Notes: generated by a model from the sequence alone, not told the origin. Shown: positions 7,860 to 17,362, counted from the stretch's first letter. The stretch is DNA of 64,000 nucleotides from Thermoplasmata archaeon (GCA_023140195.1 JAGLME010000008.1:54890-118889); one strand, 5' to 3'. Translations and numbers: made by a program.

Positions 7860-9590
7860 TTGAAATCCGATTTAGAGATTGCCCAAGAAGCAGAAATCAG
7901 ACCTATTGTTGAGATAGCGCAGAAGATCGGGCTTGGCGAGGACGACCTCGAGTTGTACGGGAAGTACAAGGCCAAGATCAAGCTCGAGGTTATGGACAGA
8001 TTAAAGGACAACCCGGATGGAAAGTTGATAGACGTGACAGCGATCACACCCACTCCGCTGGGAGAGGGAAAGACGGTCACGCTGATCGGCGTCTCCATGG
8101 CAATGGCCAAGCTGGCTGCCGAGCAGGGTAAGACGGTCATCACAACCATCCGAGAACCGTCGATGGGTCCCGTGTTCGGGATCAAGGGCGGCGCGGCTGG
8201 AGGAGGGTATTCCCAAGTTCTTCCAATGGAGGACATCAACCTGCATTTCACCGGGGATATTCACGCAATTGGAGCGGCGAATAATCTATTGGCGGCCATG
8301 CTGGACAATCAGATGTTCCATCCCACGTTCAGGAGGAAGAACCCTCTGAACATAGACCCGTCTTCGACATCCTGGAACCGTGTGGTCGACCTCAACGATT
8401 CCGCACTGACGAATGTCAAGATAGGAACCGTCTCCAAGAAGGACGTCGAGGGATACCCACGGGACAGCGGTTACGATATCACTGTTGCGTCGGAGATCAT
8501 GGCCATCATGGCACTGGCGACCGACCTGAAGGACCTTAGAAGGCGTCTGGGGAGGATAGTCCCGGCCTACACTCACGATGGAAAACCCGTCACGGCAGAC
8601 GACATCAAGGCCGCCGGCGCGATGACCGTCGTCCTGAAGGATGCGCTTAAGCCCAACCTCGTGCAGACGCTGGAACACACACCGGCAATCATGCACTGCG
8701 GACCGTTCGCCAACATCGCTCAGGGTAACAATTCCATCATCGCGGACAAGATGGCTATGAAGCTCGCCGATTACGTGCTCACAGAAAGCGGATTCGGAGC
8801 TGACATGGGCGCGGAGAAGTTCTTGAACATCAAGTGCAGGAAAGCTGGCTACGCGCCAAGCTGCATACTCCTCGTTGCGACCATAAGGGCGCTCAAACTG
8901 CACGGCGACGCCTTCGATTTCCCGCCGGGCAAGACACCACCGAAGGAGCTCCTGGAGGGTGAGAACGTGGAAGCCGTCAAGAAGGGCTGCGTCAACATGA
9001 TCAAGCACATCCAGAACATGAAGAAGTTCGGCGTGCCGGTCGTGGTGGCGGTCAACAGGTTCGCTACCGACACGGACGCTGAAGTCGATGCGGTTAAAGA
9101 GATCGCACTGGAATCAGGCGCGGACGCTGCAGAATCAGGGGACTTCCATGCTCGGGGCGGAGAAGGCGCAATGGACATCGGTAGAGCGGTCATCAAGGCC
9201 TGCGATCAGCCGAGCGACTTCAAGCTGCTGTACCCGGACGACATGCCGATCAAGCAGAAGATAGAGACCATCGCCAAGGAGATCTACGGCGCGGACGGCG
9301 TGGAGTACTCCGAGGAGGCAGAGAAGAAGATAGCCATGTTCGAAGAACTGGGTTACGGCAACCTTCCCATGTGCATGGCGAAGACGCATCTATCTTTGTC
9401 GCACGACCCGCATCTTAAAGGTGCTCCGACCGGTTTCATGTTGCCCATAAGGGACATAAAGCCGTCCATAGGAGCAGGGTTCCTGTATCCGCTGTGCGGC
9501 GAGATGAGGACCATGCCCGGACTGCCTTCCAAGCCAGCGGCGGAAGTGGTGGACATAGACGAGAACGGGAAGACCTTGGGGCTGTTCTGA
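7860..9590 (+). CDS. fhs: Formate-tetrahydrofolate ligase
   Basis: Fhs activates formate: formate + ATP + THF gives 10-formyl-THF, the entry step of the methyl branch of the Wood-Ljungdahl pathway. The 576-residue protein has the family P-loop TPTPLGEGKT (about residues 63-72), REPSMGPVFGIKGGAAGGGY, FTGDIHAIGAANNLLAA and the C-terminal PSIGAGFLYPLCGEMRTMPG block. It is complete and slightly longer than many bacterial homologues. The start is TTG at 7860, placed by the strong RBS GGGGTGAGG immediately before it. Divergent from folD. With folD, metVF and acsE in the same window it supplies the full THF branch. Confidence 0.96.
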   Translation: MKSDLEIAQEAEIRPIVEIAQKIGLGEDDLELYGKYKAKIKLEVMDRLKDNPDGKLIDVTAITPTPLGEGKTVTLIGVSMAMAKLAAEQGKTVITTIREPSMGPVFGIKGGAAGGGYSQVLPMEDINLHFTGDIHAIGAANNLLAAMLDNQMFHPTFRRKNPLNIDPSSTSWNRVVDLNDSALTNVKIGTVSKKDVEGYPRDSGYDITVASEIMAIMALATDLKDLRRRLGRIVPAYTHDGKPVTADDIKAAGAMTVVLKDALKPNLVQTLEHTPAIMHCGPFANIAQGNNSIIADKMAMKLADYVLTESGFGADMGAEKFLNIKCRKAGYAPSCILLVATIRALKLHGDAFDFPPGKTPPKELLEGENVEAVKKGCVNMIKHIQNMKKFGVPVVVAVNRFATDTDAEVDAVKEIALESGADAAESGDFHARGGEGAMDIGRAVIKACDQPSDFKLLYPDDMPIKQKIETIAKEIYGADGVEYSEEAEKKIAMFEELGYGNLPMCMAKTHLSLSHDPHLKGAPTGFMLPIRDIKPSIGAGFLYPLCGEMRTMPGLPSKPAAEVVDIDENGKTLGLF

Positions 9591-9630
9591 CACAGCCCTC
9601 CTTCCCCCGGTAGCCAATCTGGAAGAACCA

Positions 9631-9855
9631 TCAATCAGCGGTAGTCATCGATTGGACCATTCTCACCGAAAAAGGTTCCACCCCCTTTCTCTGTAGATAT
9701 CTTCTCTCAGGATTGAGTAAACAGTCGGGATTGCGATGAATACTTTCACCTATCCCTCCAGCCTTCTCTTTAATAGTCGCGCTCGCATCCACCGCCCAAG
9801 AGATCACAGGTAAATGCTTGGCCGGAAGCAAAGGCAAGAGATAATCAAACATCAC
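9631..9855 (-). CDS. Possible short ORF or gene remnant, unknown
   Basis: A 74-codon minus-strand frame from an ATG-ATG pair (MMFDYLLPLLPAKHLPV ... RRYLQRKGVEPFS). Composition and codon use look coding-like and it may be the tail of a decayed gene, but I recognise no family. It fills part of the 280-nt spacer between fhs and the next small ORF, where nothing else is visible. No ribosome-binding site is evident. Confidence 0.22.
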   Translation of the reverse strand: MMFDYLLPLLPAKHLPVISWAVDASATIKEKAGGIGESIHRNPDCLLNPERRYLQRKGVEPFSVRMVQSMTTAD

Positions 9856-9870
9856 AAAAGAGGAGGGAGC

Positions 9871-10059
9871 ATGATTAGGTTGGCAAGATCATATTCGGAT
9901 TCTGACAATCGGTCATTCGAATGTCTGCAAAAGCTTAAAGTATCTGTCAGATTATTCTTAGTATTGAGTATATTGACTTTCGTTGCTGGAGCAACGGAAG
10001 TGGCTTATTACCCACCGTTCGCCGAGAACGGTGGCTATCTCACTTTTCTGGGGGGATGA
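9871..10059 (+). CDS. Small single-span membrane peptide upstream of NYN gene
   Basis: ATG 9871 has an excellent ribosome-binding site (AGGAGGGAG, 9861-9869). The 62-residue product has a charged N-terminus, one hydrophobic stretch (VRLFLVLSILTFVAGA, about residues 28-43) and a short polar tail. The stop TGA at 10057-10059 is one base before the ATG of the NYN gene (10061), so the two would be co-transcribed. The tail region also contains a perfect hairpin (10012-10034). No homologue recognised; it could be a membrane anchor, leader peptide or toxin-like peptide. Confidence 0.4.
   Translation: MIRLARSYSDSDNRSFECLQKLKVSVRLFLVLSILTFVAGATEVAYYPPFAENGGYLTFLGG
10012..10034. promoter_or_regulatory. 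Perfect 9-bp hairpin just before NYN gene
   Basis: CCACCGTTC (10012-10020), a 5-nt loop, then GAACGGTGG (10026-10034): a perfect GC-rich stem ending 26 nt before the NYN start. In RNA it would form a stable stem upstream of the ribosome-binding site (GGGGGG, 10051-10056). It could control translation or be a cleavage site. Confidence 0.45.
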
Positions 10060-10060
10060 A

Positions 10061-10651
10061 ATGGCGGCGAAAGTGGTCGTAATGATTGATGGTGGCTATT
10101 TTGGTCACCTGAGCTTCTACCTTAGAAAAGGCAGAGGCAAGAGCCTTGACGTTGAGAAGTTATCTTTGAAGGTCTCCGAAGGAGAACAACACATTCGGAC
10201 GAAATTCTACCATGCGAATCCCTACCAAAGCAGACAACCAACCGATATAGAGAAGAAAAGGTTCAAGAATGCGCAGAAATTCCAGTATGCCGTCAACAGA
10301 ATCAAGAACCATGAATGTGTGGGCGTTGGCCGAGTCCGACCGTTGCCAATTCATTGTCCTCTGTGCAGCGGAGACTACACAGTGCCAAAACAGAAAGGTG
10401 TTGATGTGGCCATCGCATTGGATCTAGTGAAGATGGCACGGAAAAGGGTTGCTGATGTTTTTGTATTGATTTCGGGTGATGAAGATCTGGCTTCAGCGGT
10501 GGAAATGGCACAAGAGGAGCTCTGCAATGTGATTGTCTATTTCGCTTCTGACAGTGGATATGGCATTTATGGAAGCAGTAAGCTGGGAAATGTGGCATCT
10601 GATCGAGTTAGAATGGACCAAGATTTTCTCGAGAAATGCGCGATGGACTAA
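10061..10651 (+). CDS. NYN/LabA-like PIN-fold RNase
   Basis: A 196-residue NYN-domain protein. The family's acidic metal-binding pocket is visible as VMIDGGYF (D10), KGVDVAIALDLV (central Asp) and LISGDEDLASAVE (Asp pair), in the order expected for the NYN/LabA/DUF88 branch of PIN-like ribonucleases. A CPLC pair near residue 100 could be part of a metal site. ATG 10061 follows a G-rich RBS (GGGGGGATGAA); an upstream frame to 9983 is rejected because the conserved strand begins at this ATG. It probably cuts RNA; the substrate is unknown. A small membrane ORF and a hairpin immediately precede it. Confidence 0.8.
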   Translation: MAAKVVVMIDGGYFGHLSFYLRKGRGKSLDVEKLSLKVSEGEQHIRTKFYHANPYQSRQPTDIEKKRFKNAQKFQYAVNRIKNHECVGVGRVRPLPIHCPLCSGDYTVPKQKGVDVAIALDLVKMARKRVADVFVLISGDEDLASAVEMAQEELCNVIVYFASDSGYGIYGSSKLGNVASDRVRMDQDFLEKCAMD

Positions 10652-10730
10652 AGTCAAGGGCGGAGCAAGTCCAGAATCACCTGCAGCACACACCCATCCT
10701 CATTCTCATTGCACATCGTTTAAATAGGGA

Positions 10731-10749
10731 TTTGCAATCTGATTGCAAA
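10731..10749. repeat. 19-bp perfect palindrome (operator- or terminator-like)
   Basis: TTTGCAATC-T-GATTGCAAA: 9-bp arms around one central base, in the 230-nt spacer between two convergent genes. The rest of that spacer shows nothing coding. A palindrome with a 1-nt centre fits a dimeric protein binding site better than a hairpin loop, but no promoter faces it on either side. Confidence 0.45.
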
Positions 10750-10881
10750 CAGTTCAAATAGAGCTTGCTGGTTCTTATCGAACTTCATCCCTTCAATCGT
10801 ATTGGTCTGTATCCATTGCTTTCGCTGGAATTCCAATCAATCCTGTGAGAGGTGGGGCCCCCGTGGACCCCTGTCACTGGT

Positions 10882-11376
10882 CTACTCAGGCGTATGGGTG
10901 TATGTTTCCGTGTTCCTTACGCCGGGTATGTTGAGCACGTTCTTCCTGAGAATGTTTCCGTATTCCCGGATCTCATCCACACCGATGTTGGCGATCAAGT
11001 TGTAGTCGCCGGATGTGGAAATGACGTGGTTCACTTGGCTTATCTTCTTCAATCCCTCGAATGTGGAATTGAAGTCCGTGGTGTCTATGAATACCCACCC
11101 GTTCAGCGGTGTATCCGTTCTTCCTTCTCTCTCCCAGTCCCAGAAGTTGGGATGGACCTTGCATTCTCCGACGTAAGGTCTCGATCTCAGGCTTCCAACA
11201 AAGTCCCTCAGACTGATATAGTCTGGGAAACCAGCGGTCACCAGAAGGTCGTAGGGGCCCAAAACAGGCCACACCTTCGTCACGTTGGGCATTCCTGCTA
11301 TTTCCTTAGAGGCCTTTTCCAGTTGGTCTGGATGCACCTTCAGCAGAACTACACTTCTTCCCGATAGGTTTGTCAT
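10882..11376 (-). CDS. Double Lrp/AsnC ligand-binding (RAM) domain protein without HTH
   Basis: 164 residues made of two consecutive RAM-type halves. The first is about residues 5-80 (VVLLKVHPDQLEKASKEI ... VLGPYDLLVTA) and the second about 90-160 (WVFIDTTDFNSTFEGLKK ... TSGDYNLIANIG). Each ends in the 'G.YDL/YNL' strand typical of Lrp/AsnC effector domains. No helix-turn-helix is present, so it is probably an amino-acid sensor or partner rather than a DNA-binding regulator. ATG 11376 is preferred: GGAGG lies upstream and a TATA-like ATATACCC further up, while the longer frame to 11562 adds unrelated residues. Confidence 0.75.
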   Translation of the reverse strand: MTNLSGRSVVLLKVHPDQLEKASKEIAGMPNVTKVWPVLGPYDLLVTAGFPDYISLRDFVGSLRSRPYVGECKVHPNFWDWEREGRTDTPLNGWVFIDTTDFNSTFEGLKKISQVNHVISTSGDYNLIANIGVDEIREYGNILRKNVLNIPGVRNTETYTHTPE

Positions 11377-11597
11377 TTTTCCATTCCTCCATTTTACTTT
11401 GTCGCAAAAAGCCTGCAAAGGGTATATGAAGAAATCACTCGTGATTATCCGCCCAGATATCACCCAGTTATAGAATGGAGGCCAACAAGCTGAGAATACG
11501 CCAGAAGAAGGACGTTCTCTATCTATGTCCTTGACCGATGAGGGAAAGATATATCTAGGCACAAGATGGTCTATTTCTCAATCTCAAATCCAGTTGA

Positions 11598-14018
11598 GTG
11601 GAGGACATGGGCTTTGTAAGGGCAGTTCAGGTATTGGCCTCATTCAGTCTTATCGCTTCAGTGTCATTCTCAACACTTGTGACGATCCCCGATGGTGCAT
11701 CGGCCTACATACCTCATGGCCCTATCTACATCTACTCAAACGCGGATTTCACTCCCGCCAACGGCGTGACAGGCGGCAGTGGAACGCCCTCTGACCCCTT
11801 TATCATCGAAGGATGGGAAATCATTTCGCCATGGCCAGCTGGCGCCATAAGGATCGAAACGACGGATGTTCATTTCATCATCCGCAATGTTTCCGTATTT
11901 TTGAAAGCAGGACCAGTAGTCTCCTTCAAGGAAGTCGAGAATGGCAGGATCGAGAACAGTGTTGTGTCAGGAGACATCAGCGAGATCTTCATCGGGAGAT
12001 GCAATAACTTCAAAGTCGTGAATAATTCTGTATTCGGGGGTCACCCCCTTCATGGCGGGTCCGGCATTTATGTAACACAATCGAACAACACGGTTGTTAC
12101 GGGAAATACGGTGGTACATACTGGACCATCAGTAGATGTCAATTTCGATACGACGTTCAACAGCACAGTCGTTGGTAACCACCTCACAGGATCCAAAACC
12201 GGGCTCGAGCTCTTCTATGCCCGCGACATGATCGTATCAGACAACACAATTTCCGTGTCGCATAAAGGAATCAGAGTGGACGAGAATTCCGACAATAACA
12301 CAATCATCAACAATACGATCTCGGTGCCCTCGTTCGGGGCTGTCGACATCTTTCTCAAGAACTCGAGGAACAACATACTGGCCAACAACATTATGTCACG
12401 GGGAGGGATTTATATCGATGGGAACTCAAAGGAACACTGGAACACTCATATCATTGCTCCTTCCAATACCGTGATCGGCAAACCCGTCCGATATCTGAAG
12501 AACTCCACGGGCGGGATACTCGGTTCGGAAGCCGGTCAACTGATCGTGGCCAACTGTTCGGGTCTCAGCGTGGAGAGCCTGGATGTCAGTGGTGTTCATG
12601 CTGCCTTCCAGATCGGATTCTCTGAGAACCTCTCGATTGTCAGGAATCACATTCACAACAATTATTGGGGCGTCTCTGTCTTTTCCACCAATTGGAGCAC
12701 GATCACTCAGAACACGGTTCACGACAACAACGGATATGGCATGTACTTCGACAACTCCACGAAGAACGAGATCTACAACAACACCCTTCACGGGAATGGC
12801 AAATCCGGCATCGATCTCACCCACTCACCGGCCAACAGAGTTCACAACAACACCTTCTCATCCAACGGCAAGGACGCTCTTGCTCTATGGAAATCTGATG
12901 ACAACACCCTTGTGGAGAACGTCATGATGACCAACGCAAGGGGGATCCATCTCATTGCCTCGAAGGGCAACAGCGTTCATCACAACAGCATCATGGGTAA
13001 TGCCATACAGGCCGAGGACGACCTGTTCAATCAGAAGAACAGCTGGGACGACGGATACCCGTCAGGAGGCAACTATTGGAGCGATTACGGCGGGTTTGAT
13101 GTGAAGAGAGGATCCAATCAAGATCTGCCCGGAAGTGACGCCATTGGAGACACACCTTATGCCATTCTTGTGGACAATCAAGACCGGTATCCGTTGATGC
13201 TCCCCACGACCTTGCCTCCTCCCCGACCTCCGTCGGTACTGGAAGCGAACCTGGTCGGCGTCAATTTGGAGGATGTTGCCGTCACTTGGTCCCTTTCACC
13301 CGATGACGGGATGGGATTGAACTCCGTGGTGCGTTATGAGGTCTACAGGAACACTTCGTATGAGTGGGGAGGCTGGAGCTATCAGCTGATCGCATCCCTT
13401 CCCAACAGAACGACCGATATTGTGGACAACTCCGTGGGCGAGGGTGACCCTAACAACTACTTCTACCTGGTCTGCGCAGTGGATGTCAACGGCAAGAGCT
13501 CATGTGGCTGGGATCAAGCGGGAAAATTCACTCGAATGGTTGACGAGGGCCCCAATCTGCTATCAATCCCCCTGATCCAATCGGATGTGTCTCTTGAGAG
13601 AGTTCTCCAGACCCTTGAGTTTGATCGGGTATGGACATACCATGCCACATCAGGCGAGTGGGAGTCCTACGCTGATTCGAAGCCTTACAAGGGAGATATG
13701 GGAACGATCAATCACAGAATCGGTTTTTGGGTTAGCGTCACCGAGGAATCGAACCTCACTGTGGCAGGGATCGTTCCACTGAATACCATGTTGCAGCTGA
13801 AGACCGGATGGAATCTTGTCCCGTTCCCGTCATTCCGTTCAGCATACACTGTCTCGGATCTGAAAGCTGGAACCGGGGCGACGAGAGTCGAAGGTCTGGA
13901 TCCGTCATCACTGCCATACTTCCTCAGGGTTCTTGCACCTGCGGAGAATTTGCAGGCCGGATTCGGGTACTGGGTGAGAGTGGAGACCGATAGGGTTTGG
14001 GCAGTTGACAACGCCTAG
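11598..14018 (+). CDS. Secreted NosD-type right-handed beta-helix surface protein
   Basis: 806 residues. There is an N-terminal signal peptide (hydrophobic residues ~12-30, cleavage near ASA-Y), then a long run of PbH1/NosD repeats (N-N-T-I/V patterns, about residues 95-480). This ends in the family's GGNYWSDY block and is followed by a fibronectin-like segment and a C-terminal module (GPNLLSIPL ... LQAGFGYWVRV). There is no C-terminal membrane anchor. Function is likely cell-surface or extracellular carbohydrate or protein binding. The start is GTG 11598 or ATG 11607; GGAGG lies between them and a TATA-like GATATATCT occurs about 50 nt upstream. A broken copy of its C-terminal module occurs at 35433-35585. 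Confidence 0.8.
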   Translation: MEDMGFVRAVQVLASFSLIASVSFSTLVTIPDGASAYIPHGPIYIYSNADFTPANGVTGGSGTPSDPFIIEGWEIISPWPAGAIRIETTDVHFIIRNVSVFLKAGPVVSFKEVENGRIENSVVSGDISEIFIGRCNNFKVVNNSVFGGHPLHGGSGIYVTQSNNTVVTGNTVVHTGPSVDVNFDTTFNSTVVGNHLTGSKTGLELFYARDMIVSDNTISVSHKGIRVDENSDNNTIINNTISVPSFGAVDIFLKNSRNNILANNIMSRGGIYIDGNSKEHWNTHIIAPSNTVIGKPVRYLKNSTGGILGSEAGQLIVANCSGLSVESLDVSGVHAAFQIGFSENLSIVRNHIHNNYWGVSVFSTNWSTITQNTVHDNNGYGMYFDNSTKNEIYNNTLHGNGKSGIDLTHSPANRVHNNTFSSNGKDALALWKSDDNTLVENVMMTNARGIHLIASKGNSVHHNSIMGNAIQAEDDLFNQKNSWDDGYPSGGNYWSDYGGFDVKRGSNQDLPGSDAIGDTPYAILVDNQDRYPLMLPTTLPPPRPPSVLEANLVGVNLEDVAVTWSLSPDDGMGLNSVVRYEVYRNTSYEWGGWSYQLIASLPNRTTDIVDNSVGEGDPNNYFYLVCAVDVNGKSSCGWDQAGKFTRMVDEGPNLLSIPLIQSDVSLERVLQTLEFDRVWTYHATSGEWESYADSKPYKGDMGTINHRIGFWVSVTEESNLTVAGIVPLNTMLQLKTGWNLVPFPSFRSAYTVSDLKAGTGATRVEGLDPSSLPYFLRVLAPAENLQAGFGYWVRVETDRVWAVDNA

Positions 14019-14098
14019 ACCCATTGCCCACAAGTCAGTACATAGGACTGTATCCAATCAAAGCTGAAGAAGGGCTTCGGTCTCTCTTGCCGATCAAC

Positions 14099-17000
14099 CT
14101 AAACATCTTGTATGTCTTCAACCTCCTCCTCCGGTCTTCCCCTTTTCTTTCTTATGAGTAGGACGAGTACAAGAACTGCAGCCACTATCATCACTATGAG
14201 AAGCAACCAGATCGACCAATCCTGTTCAGTCGGCTGGGATATCGTGGTTCCAGAGGCAATATCTGACATGGAGGACGGGTTCTCTTCAGTATCAATCGCG
14301 ACAATCCGGTAGTGATACGTTTCTCCATCCTTCAGGCCACTATCTTCGTAGTTGTCAAGACCCTTGGGGACAAACGTGACGTTTGCACTCTCATCCCACG
14401 GACCATCCTGAGATGTTGATCTGTATATGATGTAGCCTTCTAGATCCTCCTCAGGGTTGGGATCCCACAGCAATTCCAACATCCCCCTCTCTTCTGGAAC
14501 AACCACCACTAGCCCGGTAGGTTTGGATGGCCCGGTTGTGTCCTCGATTATGAAATGGTGACCGGACGAAGGATTCCAGTTATTGGAGGTGTCGTTCGCC
14601 CAAATGACGAAAGTGTATAACCCGACAATGGAGTAGGTTGTGTTTTGGCTGTATCCGTCCTCCGAAGGACTGTAGGTCATTGAATGATTTGTCATTGCCC
14701 CATCAGGGCTTTCGATATTCACCCATACGCCGTAGACCTGGACATTGTCCGTTGCCTTGGCCGAGATCTCCAAATGGTCATATCTCTCTTGAGGAGAAGG
14801 AACCGCAGTCACCTGCGATATTTGAGGTGGTGTGGTATCAACTGCCGATGGTGGACTGATGGTCACGGAAGGACACCCCAACGCCGTGGTGTTCATGTTC
14901 GGGATCGTGTCCCATGCGTAGACACAAACCTCATATGTGCCCGGTATCCATCCAGACGTGTCAATGTCCTCTGTAAACTGCTCTGTTGGACTTCCTGGAG
15001 GATTCACCATATTCATAGGTTGAGAAGTCGCCCATTGAGCCGCTCCCAATGTGTAATTGGCACCGCCGATATTCGAGTTCCCGGTGAGTGAATCGTAAAC
15101 AACGGCGCTGATGGTCAGGATTGCACCAGCTTCAACGGTAATGGACTTCAGACCCTCGATCAGCATACTCCAGATCTCAGGAGGCATGTCATCCAAAAGT
15201 TCCAGCTCTGCACAGGAACCTGTTAAGTTCTGATTGAATGAGGTGTCCTGGGCATAGACACAGAATTCGTACGTCCCTACAACTGTCGGGGTCGCTATCG
15301 TGGCTCTGACCTGTTCGACAACGTCATCGCCCCAAACAGAATCTGTCGGTGTCATTGCCGCGCTGGTAGCCCAATTCGTCAATCCTTCGGTGTAGTTGGC
15401 GCTTGAGATGGTTGAGTTTCCAGTAAGTGAATCGTCCACAGAAGCCTCCAGTGAAATGGTCGGTGGAAATGAGGAGAGGCCGAAGGTGGTTGAGGGCGCC
15501 CCGTCTATGAAAACATCCTCAATCTGAGGAGGCTGAACATCCGCTGGAGTTGTCTTCAGAGGATAGTAGTCCACGCTGTCAGCATCGATGTCGTACTGCA
15601 CATCGCAGATCCCATCCGGCAATCCACTAGTTTGGGGCGTGGTCGGGCCACTGTATGAATCAGTGCATGTTGGGCTGAAGTCGGACCAATAGTTGCCCCC
15701 GCTTGGATAGCTGTCGTTCCATTTGTTCTGGTCCCCGTCATCAAAGGATTGATTGATGTTGTTCAGGATTGTGTTGTGATGTATATCGTTGTCCGCGGAG
15801 CTCTTACTATAGATACCGAACTCGGCGTCTCTCAGCGTATTGCCGATTATGCTGTTGTTTACTGACGTATCTAAGACGATGTTCCGAATGCTGGAGGATA
15901 TTGTGTTATTGATAATGTCATTCTGCGAAGCTCCATTCAGGTAGAAACCATCCTGCCCGGTTTCAGATATCGTGTTGTTATTGAATGTGTTTTCGGATCC
16001 GTAGCTGCAAATTCCGATGTACTCACTATCCAGGATTGTGTTTTCGATGATTGTGTTGTTGTCGGCTTCGGAGCCCAGGTATATGCCGATCCTGTTACCC
16101 ACGATGGTATTGTTGGCAACATAGTTGTTGCGCGAAGTGAACACCATTCGAATACCGTTCCCTCGTCCCGATATTGTGTTGTTTGCGATTAGATTGTTGC
16201 TTGAAAGGGTCACGAAGATGCCGAGTCCCACCCAATAGGATATCGTGTTGTTGGTGACCACATTGTCCGACGAAGAGAGTTTGATGGCTTTTGTAAGACC
16301 ACTAGCCACATCCAATGTATTATTGTGAATTCTGACGTTTGAGGATCCCTCAACGTTGATGCCAGCTTCATAATCGACGTTGTACAGATAGTTGTTGAGT
16401 ACCTCAATGTTGGAGCCCCAACGAATGAAGATACCATATCCCGGATATGATATCCTACAGTTAGTGATCATTGAATCAACAGTCACGGCCACATATATTG
16501 GATCACCATCGTTCGAATCGATGTCCCTGATTGTGACATTTGCTGACCCCGCTACAGTGATGTGATTGGTGTCGAGGCTTGAAATCGTCTGATTCTCAAT
16601 GTCGTAGAAGTAGTAGACAGGCTTTCCTTCAACGGTGTTGGAGGTCGTGATTGTATGATTGTACTCTTCCTTGGTGGTACCAGTCACGAAAAGATTGATT
16701 ATGCGACTATCTTCAAAGCGGTTGGCGGTTAGGACATTCCTCCTTGACCTTATCATATATAGGCCATAGTAGGCACTGTCGTCTATGTAATTGCCAGATA
16801 TGTTATTGTCTGGAGACCGGTCCATGTAGATTCCATATCCAGCACTACGGTCGATGGTATTGTTGGTAATGTTGTTGTCGCTTGATTGGATCATGAATAT
16901 GCCATAGGAGTTTCTGAGCATGCTGTTGTTGTGGATTTCGTTGCCATCTGATGACAGAAGGATGCCGAAGTCCGCGTAGCTGATTTCGCAGAACTCTATT

Positions 17001-17362
17001 CGGGCATGCCCTGAGGACACGACACTGATTCCGTCCCAATCCTCGGGGTCAGGAGAGGTATTGTTGGATGTAAACACAGTCACGTTGTCTGGGTCACCAT
17101 TTGCGTTTAGGGTTCCCTCGATGATCAGTTCCTTAATTGGGTTAAACCTCACCTCCACACCTGCCTCGATTGTCAACGTAGCTCCACTCGTGACGGTGAC
17201 ATCTCCAGTGACGATATATGGACTTCCTGGTCTGTCCCATGTGGTGTCTGTGCCGATAACACCGCTGATATACGTGCTCCCAAGAGCGACGTCTGGATAA
17301 ATGACTAGGATCCCACCGACTACTAGCAGTGCTGCAATCCCTATTGGTCCTACCCTCCTCAT
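14099..17362 (-). CDS. Membrane-anchored NosD beta-helix / Ig-like / FN3 surface protein
   Basis: 1087 residues. Signal peptide (~1-28), a capping segment with IEAGVEVRF typical of parallel beta-helices, then ~20 PbH1 repeats (about 100-560) ending with YPSGGNYWSDF. After that come two Ig-like repeats sharing DSLTGNS, a further Ig-like domain, an FN3 domain near 950-1035, and a C-terminal transmembrane helix (~1047-1067) with an RKKRGR stop-transfer and a short acidic cytoplasmic tail. It should sit on the cell surface. It converges with the other NosD protein, from which it differs in having the membrane anchor. Many N-x-S/T sites suggest N-glycosylation. Confidence 0.85.
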   Translation of the reverse strand: MRRVGPIGIAALLVVGGILVIYPDVALGSTYISGVIGTDTTWDRPGSPYIVTGDVTVTSGATLTIEAGVEVRFNPIKELIIEGTLNANGDPDNVTVFTSNNTSPDPEDWDGISVVSSGHARIEFCEISYADFGILLSSDGNEIHNNSMLRNSYGIFMIQSSDNNITNNTIDRSAGYGIYMDRSPDNNISGNYIDDSAYYGLYMIRSRRNVLTANRFEDSRIINLFVTGTTKEEYNHTITTSNTVEGKPVYYFYDIENQTISSLDTNHITVAGSANVTIRDIDSNDGDPIYVAVTVDSMITNCRISYPGYGIFIRWGSNIEVLNNYLYNVDYEAGINVEGSSNVRIHNNTLDVASGLTKAIKLSSSDNVVTNNTISYWVGLGIFVTLSSNNLIANNTISGRGNGIRMVFTSRNNYVANNTIVGNRIGIYLGSEADNNTIIENTILDSEYIGICSYGSENTFNNNTISETGQDGFYLNGASQNDIINNTISSSIRNIVLDTSVNNSIIGNTLRDAEFGIYSKSSADNDIHHNTILNNINQSFDDGDQNKWNDSYPSGGNYWSDFSPTCTDSYSGPTTPQTSGLPDGICDVQYDIDADSVDYYPLKTTPADVQPPQIEDVFIDGAPSTTFGLSSFPPTISLEASVDDSLTGNSTISSANYTEGLTNWATSAAMTPTDSVWGDDVVEQVRATIATPTVVGTYEFCVYAQDTSFNQNLTGSCAELELLDDMPPEIWSMLIEGLKSITVEAGAILTISAVVYDSLTGNSNIGGANYTLGAAQWATSQPMNMVNPPGSPTEQFTEDIDTSGWIPGTYEVCVYAWDTIPNMNTTALGCPSVTISPPSAVDTTPPQISQVTAVPSPQERYDHLEISAKATDNVQVYGVWVNIESPDGAMTNHSMTYSPSEDGYSQNTTYSIVGLYTFVIWANDTSNNWNPSSGHHFIIEDTTGPSKPTGLVVVVPEERGMLELLWDPNPEEDLEGYIIYRSTSQDGPWDESANVTFVPKGLDNYEDSGLKDGETYHYRIVAIDTEENPSSMSDIASGTTISQPTEQDWSIWLLLIVMIVAAVLVLVLLIRKKRGRPEEEVEDIQDV

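Noticed and set aside
8286..9008. 240-codon minus-strand frame
   Set aside because: Antisense to fhs, with no ribosome-binding site or recognisable domain.
14019..14098. Possible terminator between the two convergent NosD genes
   Set aside because: No stable stem followed by a T-run is visible.
12000..16900. Many short, roughly periodic repeats (possible CRISPR or satellite)
   Set aside because: They are in frame and encode the N-N-T-I repeats of beta-helix proteins; there are no conserved direct repeats with unique spacers.
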